From contig CAXXQT010000007.1 in the NCBI GenBank assembly GCA_963674575.2, positions 434,001-498,000 of the forward strand: DNA of 64,000 bases, written 5' to 3'. Source of the stretch: JAAYAY01 sp963674575 (GTDB lineage: Bacteria; Planctomycetota; Planctomycetia; Pirellulales; Thermoguttaceae). The first letter of the stretch is position 1, and each line of letters opens with the position of its first letter. Positions 7,337-15,096 of the stretch are shown piece after piece. A model generated the notes under the pieces. That model searched no databases. It saw nothing but the letters and a program-made list of their open reading frames with translations, and was not told the origin of the DNA. Made by a program: the position numbers and the translations under genes.

Positions 7337-9121
7337 CTAGCGTATTACCCACATGCGTTTGAAATTTGGGAAGAAAGGAAAGGGAATACTCGTCCCGGGA
7401 ATGCGATCTTCCGAGTGTGGCCAGTAGATAAACAAGGCCTTTCCGATGAGCAGGTCGCGGGGGACTTGCGGGCCGACCCCATCTTCGCTTCTCCAGAGGC
7501 GACTGTCCTTGCTCTCCCCACTGTTATCGCCCAGGGCGAGAAACTCGTCCTCCTCCAAGGGGAACTCGACCTCCTGGAAATTGGCGAACTCGAACCAGAG
7601 ATCGGGATCTGAAAGGAACTCTCGTACGTCCTTTTCATCCGGCGGCCCGCCGTAGGCGTTACGGAGTTGGTAGTCGGACAGGGGATAACCCCTGGCGGAG
7701 GAGTCGTCCGCAATGTAGTACAGATCGCGCAGCAATCGAATCCGATGGACTTCCATCGCCGCACCGCGCGAGGCAATCCCGGCGGGCTGAAGATCGGCCT
7801 GCGTGGGAACGACGTTTCCGAGGGGGGCGTAGGTGGTCGGCGCGTCAAAGGCAATTTCCTTCTGATCCACCCAGAGCTGCAACTGGTCGTCCACGTTGGC
7901 AAACCGCAGGTGATGGCGGCCGCCCCCGTGCAGGCCTGTTTCGGCCTTCGGGGTGCCGAGGCTGGACTGGCCGTCGATGGACAGAGACGCCACGCCGGTC
8001 GCCACGTCGAGGGTGCAGAGAAACCGTCGCCCGCCCTCGACGAGTTCCAGCAGGATCTGTCCCGACGGGCTCGTAATCGTCGTATCGCACTCGAGAACCA
8101 GATCGCCCACCCAATGGACCCCCAGACCGCTCAAGGGGCAGCCTACCTGGTGCCTCGAGGTGGTCTTCGTGTTGTAGGCCGTGAAATCGGAGATCAATTG
8201 GCTTTTCGGGAAGCTCGAGGGGGCCGTGCCTTCCTTGAGATACATCCAGTCCGTTTCGTTGGGCACCACGTGCTGGTAACGCAACCAGACGTCTTCCGTC
8301 CCCTGCCCATCGATCCGAAAACTCTTGTGGTCTTCCGAATTCCACGCGTCGGGGGCTGTCAAAAGAGCTCCGTCCCCGTTAATCCAACGCTGAGGGAATC
8401 CAGCCGCGATGAGCGTAGGAGAAATGTAGTTTGTGTCGTAGACGGGCTGGAGGATCGCGAGCAGTTTCTTTGGGTCCTTCTTGCGGGCGATCGTCTCCTC
8501 TTCCTTCGGCGCCCCGATGGGCCTCACAAAGAGGTCGCCATGGCGGATACACAGCGTTTCGTTGGGCAGCCCGCATATCCGTTTGATGTAGTTCGTTTTC
8601 GGACCGCCGGGAAATTTAAAGACGCAGACTTCGAACCGCTCGGGATCGCGGAACTGAAAGGGAAACTTTTCCACCAGGATCCGGTCGCCGCTATACGATT
8701 TGTATCGCTTGCCCTGGGGGTTTTCGTCGCCGATCTTGGCCGGGAAGCGGCACATGGGACACGTGCCTCCTACGGTCCACACGCCGGTGAGGCGGTTTGT
8801 TTCGGAGTCGACTTCCTGGCTTGCGGTGACCCGGTAGAAGAAGCCGCATTCGGGGCACTCCACGTCCTTGTGGCGTCCCATGAGGGTGGGCGCCATGGAC
8901 CCCGTGGGGATCACGAACGCTTCCGCCTCGAAGGTACGGAAAAGAAATGCCAGGATGAAGGCAATCACCACCGATTCGATGGTTTCTCGAATCGAGTCTG
9001 GAGAGAAGAGTCCCCCTCCAGATGAGGAGGCCCCTTTGGCGGGAACCTGCTGCCGTGGTCCGCTCTCCGGACGTTTCGGAGCGATCTTTCGGACCTTCGG
9101 GGACTTCTTCGATTTTGCCAT
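7337..9121 (-). CDS. lepB: Signal peptidase I with zinc-knuckle and beta-sandwich insertions
   Basis: A 594-residue type I signal peptidase, about twice the usual size. Start ATG at 9121 gives MAKSKKSPK. A longer frame upstream runs into a dispersed repeat. Residues 45-62 form the membrane anchor. The catalytic serine is Ser75 in IPTGSMAPTL. The general-base lysine is Lys169 in VFKFP, followed by NYIKRICGLP. Box E is near the end as GDNSGESKDSR. Two insertions are unusual. Cys89/Cys92 and Cys121/Cys124 form a probable four-cysteine zinc ribbon inside the first catalytic region. About 300 residues between boxes D and E include a LamG-like concanavalin fold (ECDTTITSPSGQILLEL through LWVDQKEIAFD). 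It cleaves export signals at the outer face of the inner membrane and should serve the many secreted proteins here. Extended LepB proteins are known in planctomycetes. Confidence 0.9.
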   Translation of the reverse strand: MAKSKKSPKVRKIAPKRPESGPRQQVPAKGASSSGGGLFSPDSIRETIESVVIAFILAFLFRTFEAEAFVIPTGSMAPTLMGRHKDVECPECGFFYRVTASQEVDSETNRLTGVWTVGGTCPMCRFPAKIGDENPQGKRYKSYSGDRILVEKFPFQFRDPERFEVCVFKFPGGPKTNYIKRICGLPNETLCIRHGDLFVRPIGAPKEEETIARKKDPKKLLAILQPVYDTNYISPTLIAAGFPQRWINGDGALLTAPDAWNSEDHKSFRIDGQGTEDVWLRYQHVVPNETDWMYLKEGTAPSSFPKSQLISDFTAYNTKTTSRHQVGCPLSGLGVHWVGDLVLECDTTITSPSGQILLELVEGGRRFLCTLDVATGVASLSIDGQSSLGTPKAETGLHGGGRHHLRFANVDDQLQLWVDQKEIAFDAPTTYAPLGNVVPTQADLQPAGIASRGAAMEVHRIRLLRDLYYIADDSSARGYPLSDYQLRNAYGGPPDEKDVREFLSDPDLWFEFANFQEVEFPLEEDEFLALGDNSGESKDSRLWRSEDGVGPQVPRDLLIGKALFIYWPHSEDRIPGTSIPFPFFPNFKRMWVIR

Positions 9122-9140
9122 GTGAACCAATCCCAAAGCA

Positions 9141-9208
9141 GGGGCGGCAGGGCCGCCAACCAATACGAGCTACCGCTCGGCTGAAGTGGCCTGCTCCCGT
9201 TGGTCGCG
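9141..9208. repeat. Dispersed 68 bp repeat abutting lepB (GGCGGCAGGGCCGCC family)
   Basis: The segment starts with a perfect 6 bp hairpin, GGCGGC-AGG-GCCGCC, continues through ACCAATACGAGCT and ends CTGCTCCCGTTGGTCGCG. A near-identical copy lies at 46293-46360, where it abuts the iclR start codon. Both copies have the same orientation relative to the downstream gene. Confidence 0.65.
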
Positions 9209-9273
9209 AAGCTTTGTAAAGACTAACAGAACGACACTCTCAAGGGGGACGTTCCTCAAGTTGTTCGGGGTGA

Positions 9274-9303
9274 GGGGGCCTCTTCTATTCGCAGAAGACC
9301 CCC
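9274..9303. terminator. Hairpin downstream of the sugar isomerase-like gene
   Basis: GGGGG-CC-TCTTCT, loop ATTCGC, AGAAGA-CCCCC forms an 11 bp stem with a two-base bulge. It lies about 205 bp past the end of the minus-strand gene at 9508-10290 and upstream of lepB. No U-run follows on either strand, so intrinsic termination is only possible, not demonstrated. Confidence 0.3.
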
Positions 9304-9507
9304 GTTGCTTGCCCCAAAACCACCGGCGATCGCAATCAATTGGGCCGGCATTGGCTTGGTCACCCGGAAGACGGGTATCCCTCTATGCGAATATAACGGA
9401 TCTAGCGGGTGCAGGGAACTTGAAATCCCACGTCAACCGAGTACGGTTCCCAAGAGCGATTCGTTCCGTTTGCAGCCAATGGAGGGGGGCCCGATGAACT
9501 TCGCGGT

Positions 9508-10290
9508 TCAGAGCTTGCGCAGGTAGTCCACGGCGTTGGCAGCAGCGCTGCGGAGATCCCCCGATCCGTGAGGGCGAATCGTGAAATAGCCTCGATATCC
9601 GTATTCATGGAGCATGGCGAGGAGTGTGGGGAAATCGGTGGAACCGGCTCCCAGGGCGACTTGCTCCCCCCGGCGGGCCGCCAGATCGCAGACCCCGTCG
9701 GTGGCATGAACGTGGAGAATCCTGTGCCCCAGGGCCTCAACGGCCTCGCTCGGGGAGAAACCGCCAGCGGCAAGGTTGCCGGGATTCAAATCGACGCCAA
9801 TTGTCCCTTCGGGCAGGCAAGCCATCAGTCGGGCGAGTTCCGGGCCGGATTCGGTACCGGTTTCCGCGGCCAGCATGGCCCCCACGTAGTTCCCGTAGTG
9901 GGCCAAATCGGTGAGAACCTCGACCAGGAGGGGGGCGGGGTTGGCTTCGTCGCCAACCGAGACTCGTCCTACATGGTTCACGACAGCGCCGGCGCCGAGT
10001 TGGGCGGCCATTCCCATGGCGGCCTTCGTCGCTTCCACCCGGGCATCCAGATCGGCGGGGGTGTCGTAGCCTCGCCGGGTATGAAACGTGACAGCCGCCA
10101 CACGCAGCCGAAGATCGGCCAGAATCTTCTTCAACTGGCGCAGCCCCGTCTCGGACAGGTTGCGCGGGGCGAACTCGCCGCGGGCGTCGAGTTCCACCGC
10201 GTCGGCCCCCAGATCGGCCGCTGCCTTGAGGGCCTGTTTTGCCGGCAGTCCCAGGCCAGCCAGTTCTATTCCGATTTTGATCTGCGGCAC
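9508..10290 (-). CDS. Sugar phosphate isomerase/epimerase-like TIM-barrel protein
   Basis: A 260-residue protein of the AP-endonuclease-2 TIM-barrel family (xylose-isomerase-like). Metal-site residues typical of the family are visible: Glu in LAAETGTESG, Asp in IGVDLNPGNL, and His-x-His in ILHVHATDG. The last strand reads YFTIRPHG where many relatives have IE(R/Y). Start is GTG at 10290 with AAGGA about eight bases upstream. No signal peptide is present, so it is cytoplasmic. These enzymes interconvert ketoses or inositols with a divalent metal. The exact substrate cannot be read from sequence. It stands alone. Confidence 0.75.
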   Translation of the reverse strand: MPQIKIGIELAGLGLPAKQALKAAADLGADAVELDARGEFAPRNLSETGLRQLKKILADLRLRVAAVTFHTRRGYDTPADLDARVEATKAAMGMAAQLGAGAVVNHVGRVSVGDEANPAPLLVEVLTDLAHYGNYVGAMLAAETGTESGPELARLMACLPEGTIGVDLNPGNLAAGGFSPSEAVEALGHRILHVHATDGVCDLAARRGEQVALGAGSTDFPTLLAMLHEYGYRGYFTIRPHGSGDLRSAAANAVDYLRKL

Positions 10291-10400
10291 GCAGTGTTCC
10301 TTCCGATCGTAGTGGCTCAGGCAAAGGGGGTCGAGTTTGCGGAAAGCGTAGACGATAGTAGCCGAGGAAGCCCCGGTGTCATGGCGTTCCGGATACTTCG

Positions 10401-13010
10401 ATGATCAAGATTCTTCTTAATTTGCTTATTTTAGCATTGGCCCCGACGGCGCCCAATGGCGACGCGGATGCGCCCGTACTATTTCATTGCAGCTTCGACG
10501 AATCGTGGGATCAGAACTACGACGAATGGCCGGACGGGTGGTCTCGGCGGCGAGGGAAGGGGTATCCGGAATATATCTCCGTCAAGATTGTCCAGGCCGA
10601 AGGGGCCCTCTCGGCCGGGAGGTGTCTCCAGATCGACCTGGATGGGGGCGCGGCAGTTGCTTACACGCCTCCCATTCGCATTACCCCGCTGCACAGCTAC
10701 GTTCTTCAGGGCGCCGTCGACACGAGTGGGATTGAAAATGACCAGGCCCATCTTTCGCTGACGCTCCTGGACGAAAAAAGCGAGCGGCTTGAAACCTACC
10801 GCTCCGATCCAATCGGGCACCGTTCCGGCTGGACAACGCTGAGCCTGGGTCCGATCGAGCCGAAGAACGACACGACGCGTCTGGCAGTGCTGGGCCTGCA
10901 CGTGCACCCAGGCAAAGCTGCGGACCTGAAGGGGGCCGTACGGTTCGACGAGATCCAATTGACGCATCTGCCGAGGATCTCGCTGGGGATGCAGAATGCG
11001 CACCATCTGTTCACCGACCCCAGTGAAATGGCGGTGAATTGCCGTGTCTCGGGAATCACCAACAGTTCCCAGGACGTCAAGCTGCTTCTGGAGGACGCTT
11101 TAGGGAACCGTCTTGCCGAAGTGGAGCGTCCGCTGGAGACGACCACGGCGCCGGGGAGCTACTCCCTTTCGTTGGATTCAGAAACGAAGAGCCCTCCGGT
11201 TCTCGTGGGCACGGTTCAGTGGGAGCCGCCGGTGGCGGGGCCGGGCTTTTATCGAATGCGGGCCGAGTTGAAAGGGCACGACGGGCCGGTTCATCTGCAG
11301 GACGCTACGGCTGCCGTCATCGTTCCGCAGCCCGAATTGCCGGGAGGCGAATTCGGCTGGAGCCTGCCGAATTGCGGTAGACCGCTCGAGTTGTTTGATC
11401 TCAGCAAGGTTGTCACCCAAGCCGGAATCGGCTGGATCAAGTTTCCCCTGTGGTTCGGAGAGAACGTCGACGAGGAGAAGGTCCAGGACCTGATCCGCTT
11501 CGGCGAGCGTCTCTCGATGCACGGGGTGCAGATCGTGGGACTGTTGAGCGATCCGCCGCCGGCGGTCCTGAAACAATTCACCGACGTGGAACCCCTCTCG
11601 GCAGCCGTCGTCTTCAGCGCTGCCGAAAAGGCCTGGTATCCGACGGTGAAGCCCACACTGATCCGCATGGCCAACCAAGTCCGATGGTGGCAGATCGGAG
11701 CGGACGATGACACGGGGTTCGTTGACTATCCGAACCTGGCCGAAAAGGCGTCGTCGCTCAAGGCCAGGCTGGACGAGGCGGGCTATGGAGTGAATGTGGG
11801 CTTCGGTTGGAGTTGGCTCCACGAGCTTCCGGTTGCCGAGGTTCCTCCCTGGCAGTTTCTGACCCTTTCCAGCACCACCCCGCTAACCCAGGACGAGTTG
11901 CCTGTCTATCTCCAGGCAGCAGAGCGTCCCAAGGTGCAACGGTGGATCGCCCTCGGACCGCTTCCCAAGGACGAGTATTCCGAAGAAACTCGCATCCTCG
12001 ATCTCGTCCACCGCATGATCGCGGCTAAGATCTACGGAGCAGAGGGAGTCTTCGTTCCCCATCCGATCGATGACCAACGAGGTTTGCTGCGTGAAGACGG
12101 CGGGCCTGCCGAGTTGTTCCTCCCCTGGCGGACGACCGCCCTCGTGCTCTCTTCGGCAAAATACGCGGGCAGCATCCAACTGCCGGGTGGAAGCCAGAAT
12201 CGCATCTTCATGCGCGATAGTGACGCCGTGATGGTGGTCTGGAACGATGAGCCGACCGAGGAAGTGCTCTATTTGGGCGACGAGATTCGCCACACGGACC
12301 TTTGGGGCGTCGAGACGACCCCTGGTTCCGACCACCATCGCCAGGTTCTCCAGGTGGGCAAGATTCCCTCTTTCGTAACGGGTCTCAACCCGGCCGTTGT
12401 TCGTTGGCGGCAGGAATTTGCCTTCGACGAGCCTCAGATTCCCAGCATCTTTGGGCACCGCTACGGGAACGGGTTCCGGGTCCATAACACCTTCGATCAT
12501 GCCGTTTCGGTCACGGCCCAGCTGGTGACGCCCCCAGTCTGGAAGGTAAGCCCGCCGGAGTCGTCGTTCCGCTTCGAGTCCGGCGAGATGCAGCACCAGA
12601 GTTTCGACATCTTCCTGCCCTACGATGCCACGAGCGGGGGCCACGACGTGCGCTGCGATTTCGAAATCCACGACCAGCGTCCGATCCGATTCAGCGTCTA
12701 CCGTCGCATGGATGTCGGCCTGGGCGGAATTCGTGTCGAAGTCCAGACCCGCCTGAACGCGGAAGGCGAACTCGAAGTGGAACAGCATTTCATCAACGAC
12801 ACGGACGAACCCGTCAGTTTCCACTGCTACCTCTATGTGCCGCATCGACGACGTCAGAAACTGGATATCCTCGACTTGGGGCACGGCCGGGACGTGCAGC
12901 GATTCCGGCTTGCCAACGGGAAAGAACTGATCGGCCAAACCCTCTGGCTCCAAGCCGATGAGATCGGCGGCGGACGAGGCCTCAATCACCGATTTCAAGC
13001 ACAGCCATGA
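10401..13010 (+). CDS. Large secreted protein, carbohydrate-binding plus barrel-like core
   Basis: An 869-residue protein with a short Sec signal (MIKILLNLLILALAPTAPNGDA). Residues about 25-195 resemble a carbohydrate-binding beta-sandwich (VLFHCSFDESWDQNYDEWP, ending VRFDEIQLTHL). Residues about 200-320 look like an immunoglobulin-like domain. Residues 330-600 have alternating strand and helix segments consistent with a TIM barrel of the glycosidase type (GIGWIKFPLWFGENVDE, VRWWQIGADDD, VNVGFGWSW). The C-terminal 200 residues are further beta-sandwiches. I see no definite catalytic pair. Its TGA overlaps the ATG of the HDOD/GGDEF gene downstream, so the two are translationally coupled. Function unassigned; a role in glycan binding or breakdown at the cell surface is an inference. 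Confidence 0.65.
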   Translation: MIKILLNLLILALAPTAPNGDADAPVLFHCSFDESWDQNYDEWPDGWSRRRGKGYPEYISVKIVQAEGALSAGRCLQIDLDGGAAVAYTPPIRITPLHSYVLQGAVDTSGIENDQAHLSLTLLDEKSERLETYRSDPIGHRSGWTTLSLGPIEPKNDTTRLAVLGLHVHPGKAADLKGAVRFDEIQLTHLPRISLGMQNAHHLFTDPSEMAVNCRVSGITNSSQDVKLLLEDALGNRLAEVERPLETTTAPGSYSLSLDSETKSPPVLVGTVQWEPPVAGPGFYRMRAELKGHDGPVHLQDATAAVIVPQPELPGGEFGWSLPNCGRPLELFDLSKVVTQAGIGWIKFPLWFGENVDEEKVQDLIRFGERLSMHGVQIVGLLSDPPPAVLKQFTDVEPLSAAVVFSAAEKAWYPTVKPTLIRMANQVRWWQIGADDDTGFVDYPNLAEKASSLKARLDEAGYGVNVGFGWSWLHELPVAEVPPWQFLTLSSTTPLTQDELPVYLQAAERPKVQRWIALGPLPKDEYSEETRILDLVHRMIAAKIYGAEGVFVPHPIDDQRGLLREDGGPAELFLPWRTTALVLSSAKYAGSIQLPGGSQNRIFMRDSDAVMVVWNDEPTEEVLYLGDEIRHTDLWGVETTPGSDHHRQVLQVGKIPSFVTGLNPAVVRWRQEFAFDEPQIPSIFGHRYGNGFRVHNTFDHAVSVTAQLVTPPVWKVSPPESSFRFESGEMQHQSFDIFLPYDATSGGHDVRCDFEIHDQRPIRFSVYRRMDVGLGGIRVEVQTRLNAEGELEVEQHFINDTDEPVSFHCYLYVPHRRRQKLDILDLGHGRDVQRFRLANGKELIGQTLWLQADEIGGGRGLNHRFQAQP

Positions 13011-14593
13011 ACGAGACACTCGATCGAATCGCGACGAAAGCTTGCCGACTCCTCAGTCTGCCGGCGGTAGCCATGCAAGTCCTGGAACTGACCGAAAGTT
13101 CCAAGGTCGATACGCTTGCCTTGAAACAATGCCTCGAAGCCGACCCTGCCCTGACCAGCAAGGTCCTCCGCGTGGTCAACAGCTCGGTTTATGGCCTGTG
13201 CCGAGAGGTCTCGGACCTGAACCAGGCACTTGCCCTGCTAGGCACCAAGCCGCTCAAACTGCTGGTGTTGGGGTTCAGCCTTCCCGCGGGCTTGTTCGAA
13301 GGAATCGTGGGGGACGTCCTGCTGCATTACTGGCGGCACACGCTCGTTAAAGCCGTCGCCTCGCGGGAAATCGCGGAGAAACTCTGGCGGCGAGCCGGCG
13401 ACGAGCCCTTCATTGCAGGCCTTCTGCAAGACCTTGGGGCCCTGTTGCTGATTCAGGAACTTGGCGAACCCTATGTCCGATTCCTGGAACAGGCCACCGA
13501 CCACCGCGCCGAGATCGCTGACCTGGAACGGCAGTCGCTCGGGTTCGAGCACACCCAACTCACGGCCCAGTTGCTTCGCCACTGGAAACTGCCGACATCG
13601 CTTGTCCAGGTCGTGTCGGTCTCCGAGAAACCGTCGGACGACGAAGCCCCATCGATCACGGCCATGCGTCAGATTCTGCGGCTGGCGGAACTGGTGGCTC
13701 GGCTCCTTGCCGACAATCGACCCGAGGCCTTGTCCATGCTGCTGGAAGAGGGGCATGCCGCGTGCGGGATGAACCGGACTGCCGTCGAGGAACTGGTGGC
13801 GGGACTGGAAGAGAAAGTCCTGCAACTTGCGGACACGCTGAGCGTGGACGTGGCAGGTGGCACGGACTACAGTGAACTGCTTGCCCAGGCGCACGCGCGT
13901 CTGGCGAACGTGGCCGAGGAAGTGGCCGGCGATCTGGCAGCGGCCAGCGCGAACACGGGGGCCCAGAACACGCCCATGGCCGACATCCTGGCATCGCTGG
14001 CACAGGCCGCCGCCAACGTGTCCGATGTGGCGTCCCCGGCCGCTTCCGCCCCGGAAACTGTTTCTCCTACGGGCCATGCCAACACGGTGGACGTGGCCGC
14101 CCAAAGGCAATCCACCGCAACGACGATTGCCCCCGCACGCCTCGCCGCTTATGTGGCAACGGCGGCGGCGGCGTGCCGTCAGGCACGGTGTCCCATGAGC
14201 TTGATGCTCGTGCAGATGAACGAGCCGGAATCGCTCGCCCTCACCCTTGGACGGCAAGGGTTTCTCGAGGCGCGAAACCGGATCGCCCAGGACTGCCGCG
14301 ACGTCGAACACCCGCAACGAGCCTGCCTGCCCTACGGCGAGGTCGGTTTCCTGGTCCTCCTCTCCGACTGCGAACGCCAGACGGCCGTCCACATCGGACA
14401 GTCGCTGATCCAGACCGTCCGTGCCCAGGCCGCAATAGGCGGCCCACCGGTCAGTGTCAGCGTGGGAGTCGCCAGCGTGTCGCTTCCGCCGGTCAACTTC
14501 GATCCGAACCTGATGCTCGAATCGGCCGATCGCTGTCTCTATGGCGCCCAAAGCTCCGGTGGTGCGATGGTCAAGAGTATCGAGATCTACTGA
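13007..14593 (+). CDS. HDOD domain protein with degenerate GGDEF domain
   Basis: The 528-residue protein starts at an ATG overlapping the previous stop (ATGA). Residues about 1-200 are an HDOD domain (LPAVAMQVLELTESS, DPALTSKVLRVVNSSVYGL, LGTKPLKLLVLGFSLP, FIAGLLQDLGALLL), a signalling module that lacks the HD phosphodiesterase residues. Residues about 300-370 are an Ala/Thr-rich linker. Residues about 380-525 have the fold of a diguanylate cyclase domain (MSLMLVQMNEPESLALTLG, SVSVGVASV, LMLESADRCLYGAQ), but the signature that should read GGDEF is YGEVGF. It is therefore probably inactive and may act as a sensor or GTP/c-di-GMP-binding module. Likely cytoplasmic. Confidence 0.85.
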   Translation: MNETLDRIATKACRLLSLPAVAMQVLELTESSKVDTLALKQCLEADPALTSKVLRVVNSSVYGLCREVSDLNQALALLGTKPLKLLVLGFSLPAGLFEGIVGDVLLHYWRHTLVKAVASREIAEKLWRRAGDEPFIAGLLQDLGALLLIQELGEPYVRFLEQATDHRAEIADLERQSLGFEHTQLTAQLLRHWKLPTSLVQVVSVSEKPSDDEAPSITAMRQILRLAELVARLLADNRPEALSMLLEEGHAACGMNRTAVEELVAGLEEKVLQLADTLSVDVAGGTDYSELLAQAHARLANVAEEVAGDLAAASANTGAQNTPMADILASLAQAAANVSDVASPAASAPETVSPTGHANTVDVAAQRQSTATTIAPARLAAYVATAAAACRQARCPMSLMLVQMNEPESLALTLGRQGFLEARNRIAQDCRDVEHPQRACLPYGEVGFLVLLSDCERQTAVHIGQSLIQTVRAQAAIGGPPVSVSVGVASVSLPPVNFDPNLMLESADRCLYGAQSSGGAMVKSIEIY

Positions 14594-14616
14594 ACGGGCC
14601 ACGGAAGATCTGCACC

Positions 14617-14928
14617 ATGGAACCCACCGAGGATTTCTGGACACCGGCGCGAATCGCTTCCTTGACCCTAGTGCTTCTGTACGCGGAAGCGTGCTATCTG
14701 TTCCTCGGGGCAGTTTGCGCACTGCAGATGTTGGGCGCATGCATCCTGCCCTTGTTCTGCGTCTGGTTTCCCCACGGGATGGGGAACTTTACAGGTTCGC
14801 GGATCACTCATCCCACACCTCCCATCATGATCTCCATCGGCGGTTGGATTCTGCTGTTCGTCCTCCCGGCGGCGATGCTGATTCGGTTTCTCGCAGTCGG
14901 CAGTCCAGGGGTTCTTGTTCGTCCGTAG
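14617..14928 (+). CDS. Small membrane protein (103 aa)
   Basis: ATG at 14617 follows the HDOD/GGDEF stop by 23 bases. After a short polar N-terminus (MEPTEDFWTPAR) there are two hydrophobic helices (about 14-47 and 72-95), separated by a loop with GMGNFTGSRITHPTPP. It is an inner-membrane protein without recognisable domain. It may form one transcript with the two genes upstream. Confidence 0.55.
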   Translation: MEPTEDFWTPARIASLTLVLLYAEACYLFLGAVCALQMLGACILPLFCVWFPHGMGNFTGSRITHPTPPIMISIGGWILLFVLPAAMLIRFLAVGSPGVLVRP

Positions 14929-15002
14929 CCCGCACAACCCTCCCAGTCTTCCCTACCTCGCAAGAAGGGGCAATAAGGGGGACGGTTCGAGCCTCTGGGG
15001 GC

Positions 15003-15032
15003 TTGGTCGCGTCCATCGCGTCTTGCTAGAAT
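15003..15032 (+). promoter_or_regulatory. Sigma-70-like promoter for the S1-domain gene
   Basis: TTGGTC at 15003-15008 and TAGAAT at 15027-15032 are separated by 18 bases. The -10 lies in a TTGCTAGAAT extended form. The start codon is at 15097, leaving a leader of about 60 bases. Similar hexamers occur at 61624-61653 and 30516-30544. Confidence 0.5.
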
Positions 15033-15096
15033 AGGAGGTTTGTTGGGTGCCCCCAGGCACTTGCCCAGGATACCGTGGAAGCGAGAGACCGATTCG

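Larger units (their letters stand above)
9122..9507. other. Spacer upstream of lepB: repeat copy and hairpin
   Basis: No gene is seen. The part next to lepB (9141-9208) is a dispersed repeat shared with the iclR upstream region. A strong hairpin sits at 9274-9303. The remainder, 9304-9507, shows an AT-richer patch (GAATATAACG near 9389) that could be part of the lepB promoter on the minus strand, but no convincing -35 element accompanies it. Confidence 0.4.

Noticed and set aside
7667..9025. Open frame of about 450 codons antisense to lepB
   Set aside because: The sense strand carries the signal peptidase motifs.
13238..14740. Open frame of about 500 codons antisense to the HDOD/GGDEF gene
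   Set aside because: The sense product has two recognisable domains, and the antisense product is Arg/His-rich without pattern.
14929..15040. Possible tRNA from a GGTTCGAGC-like string
   Set aside because: No acceptor or anticodon stem can be drawn around it.
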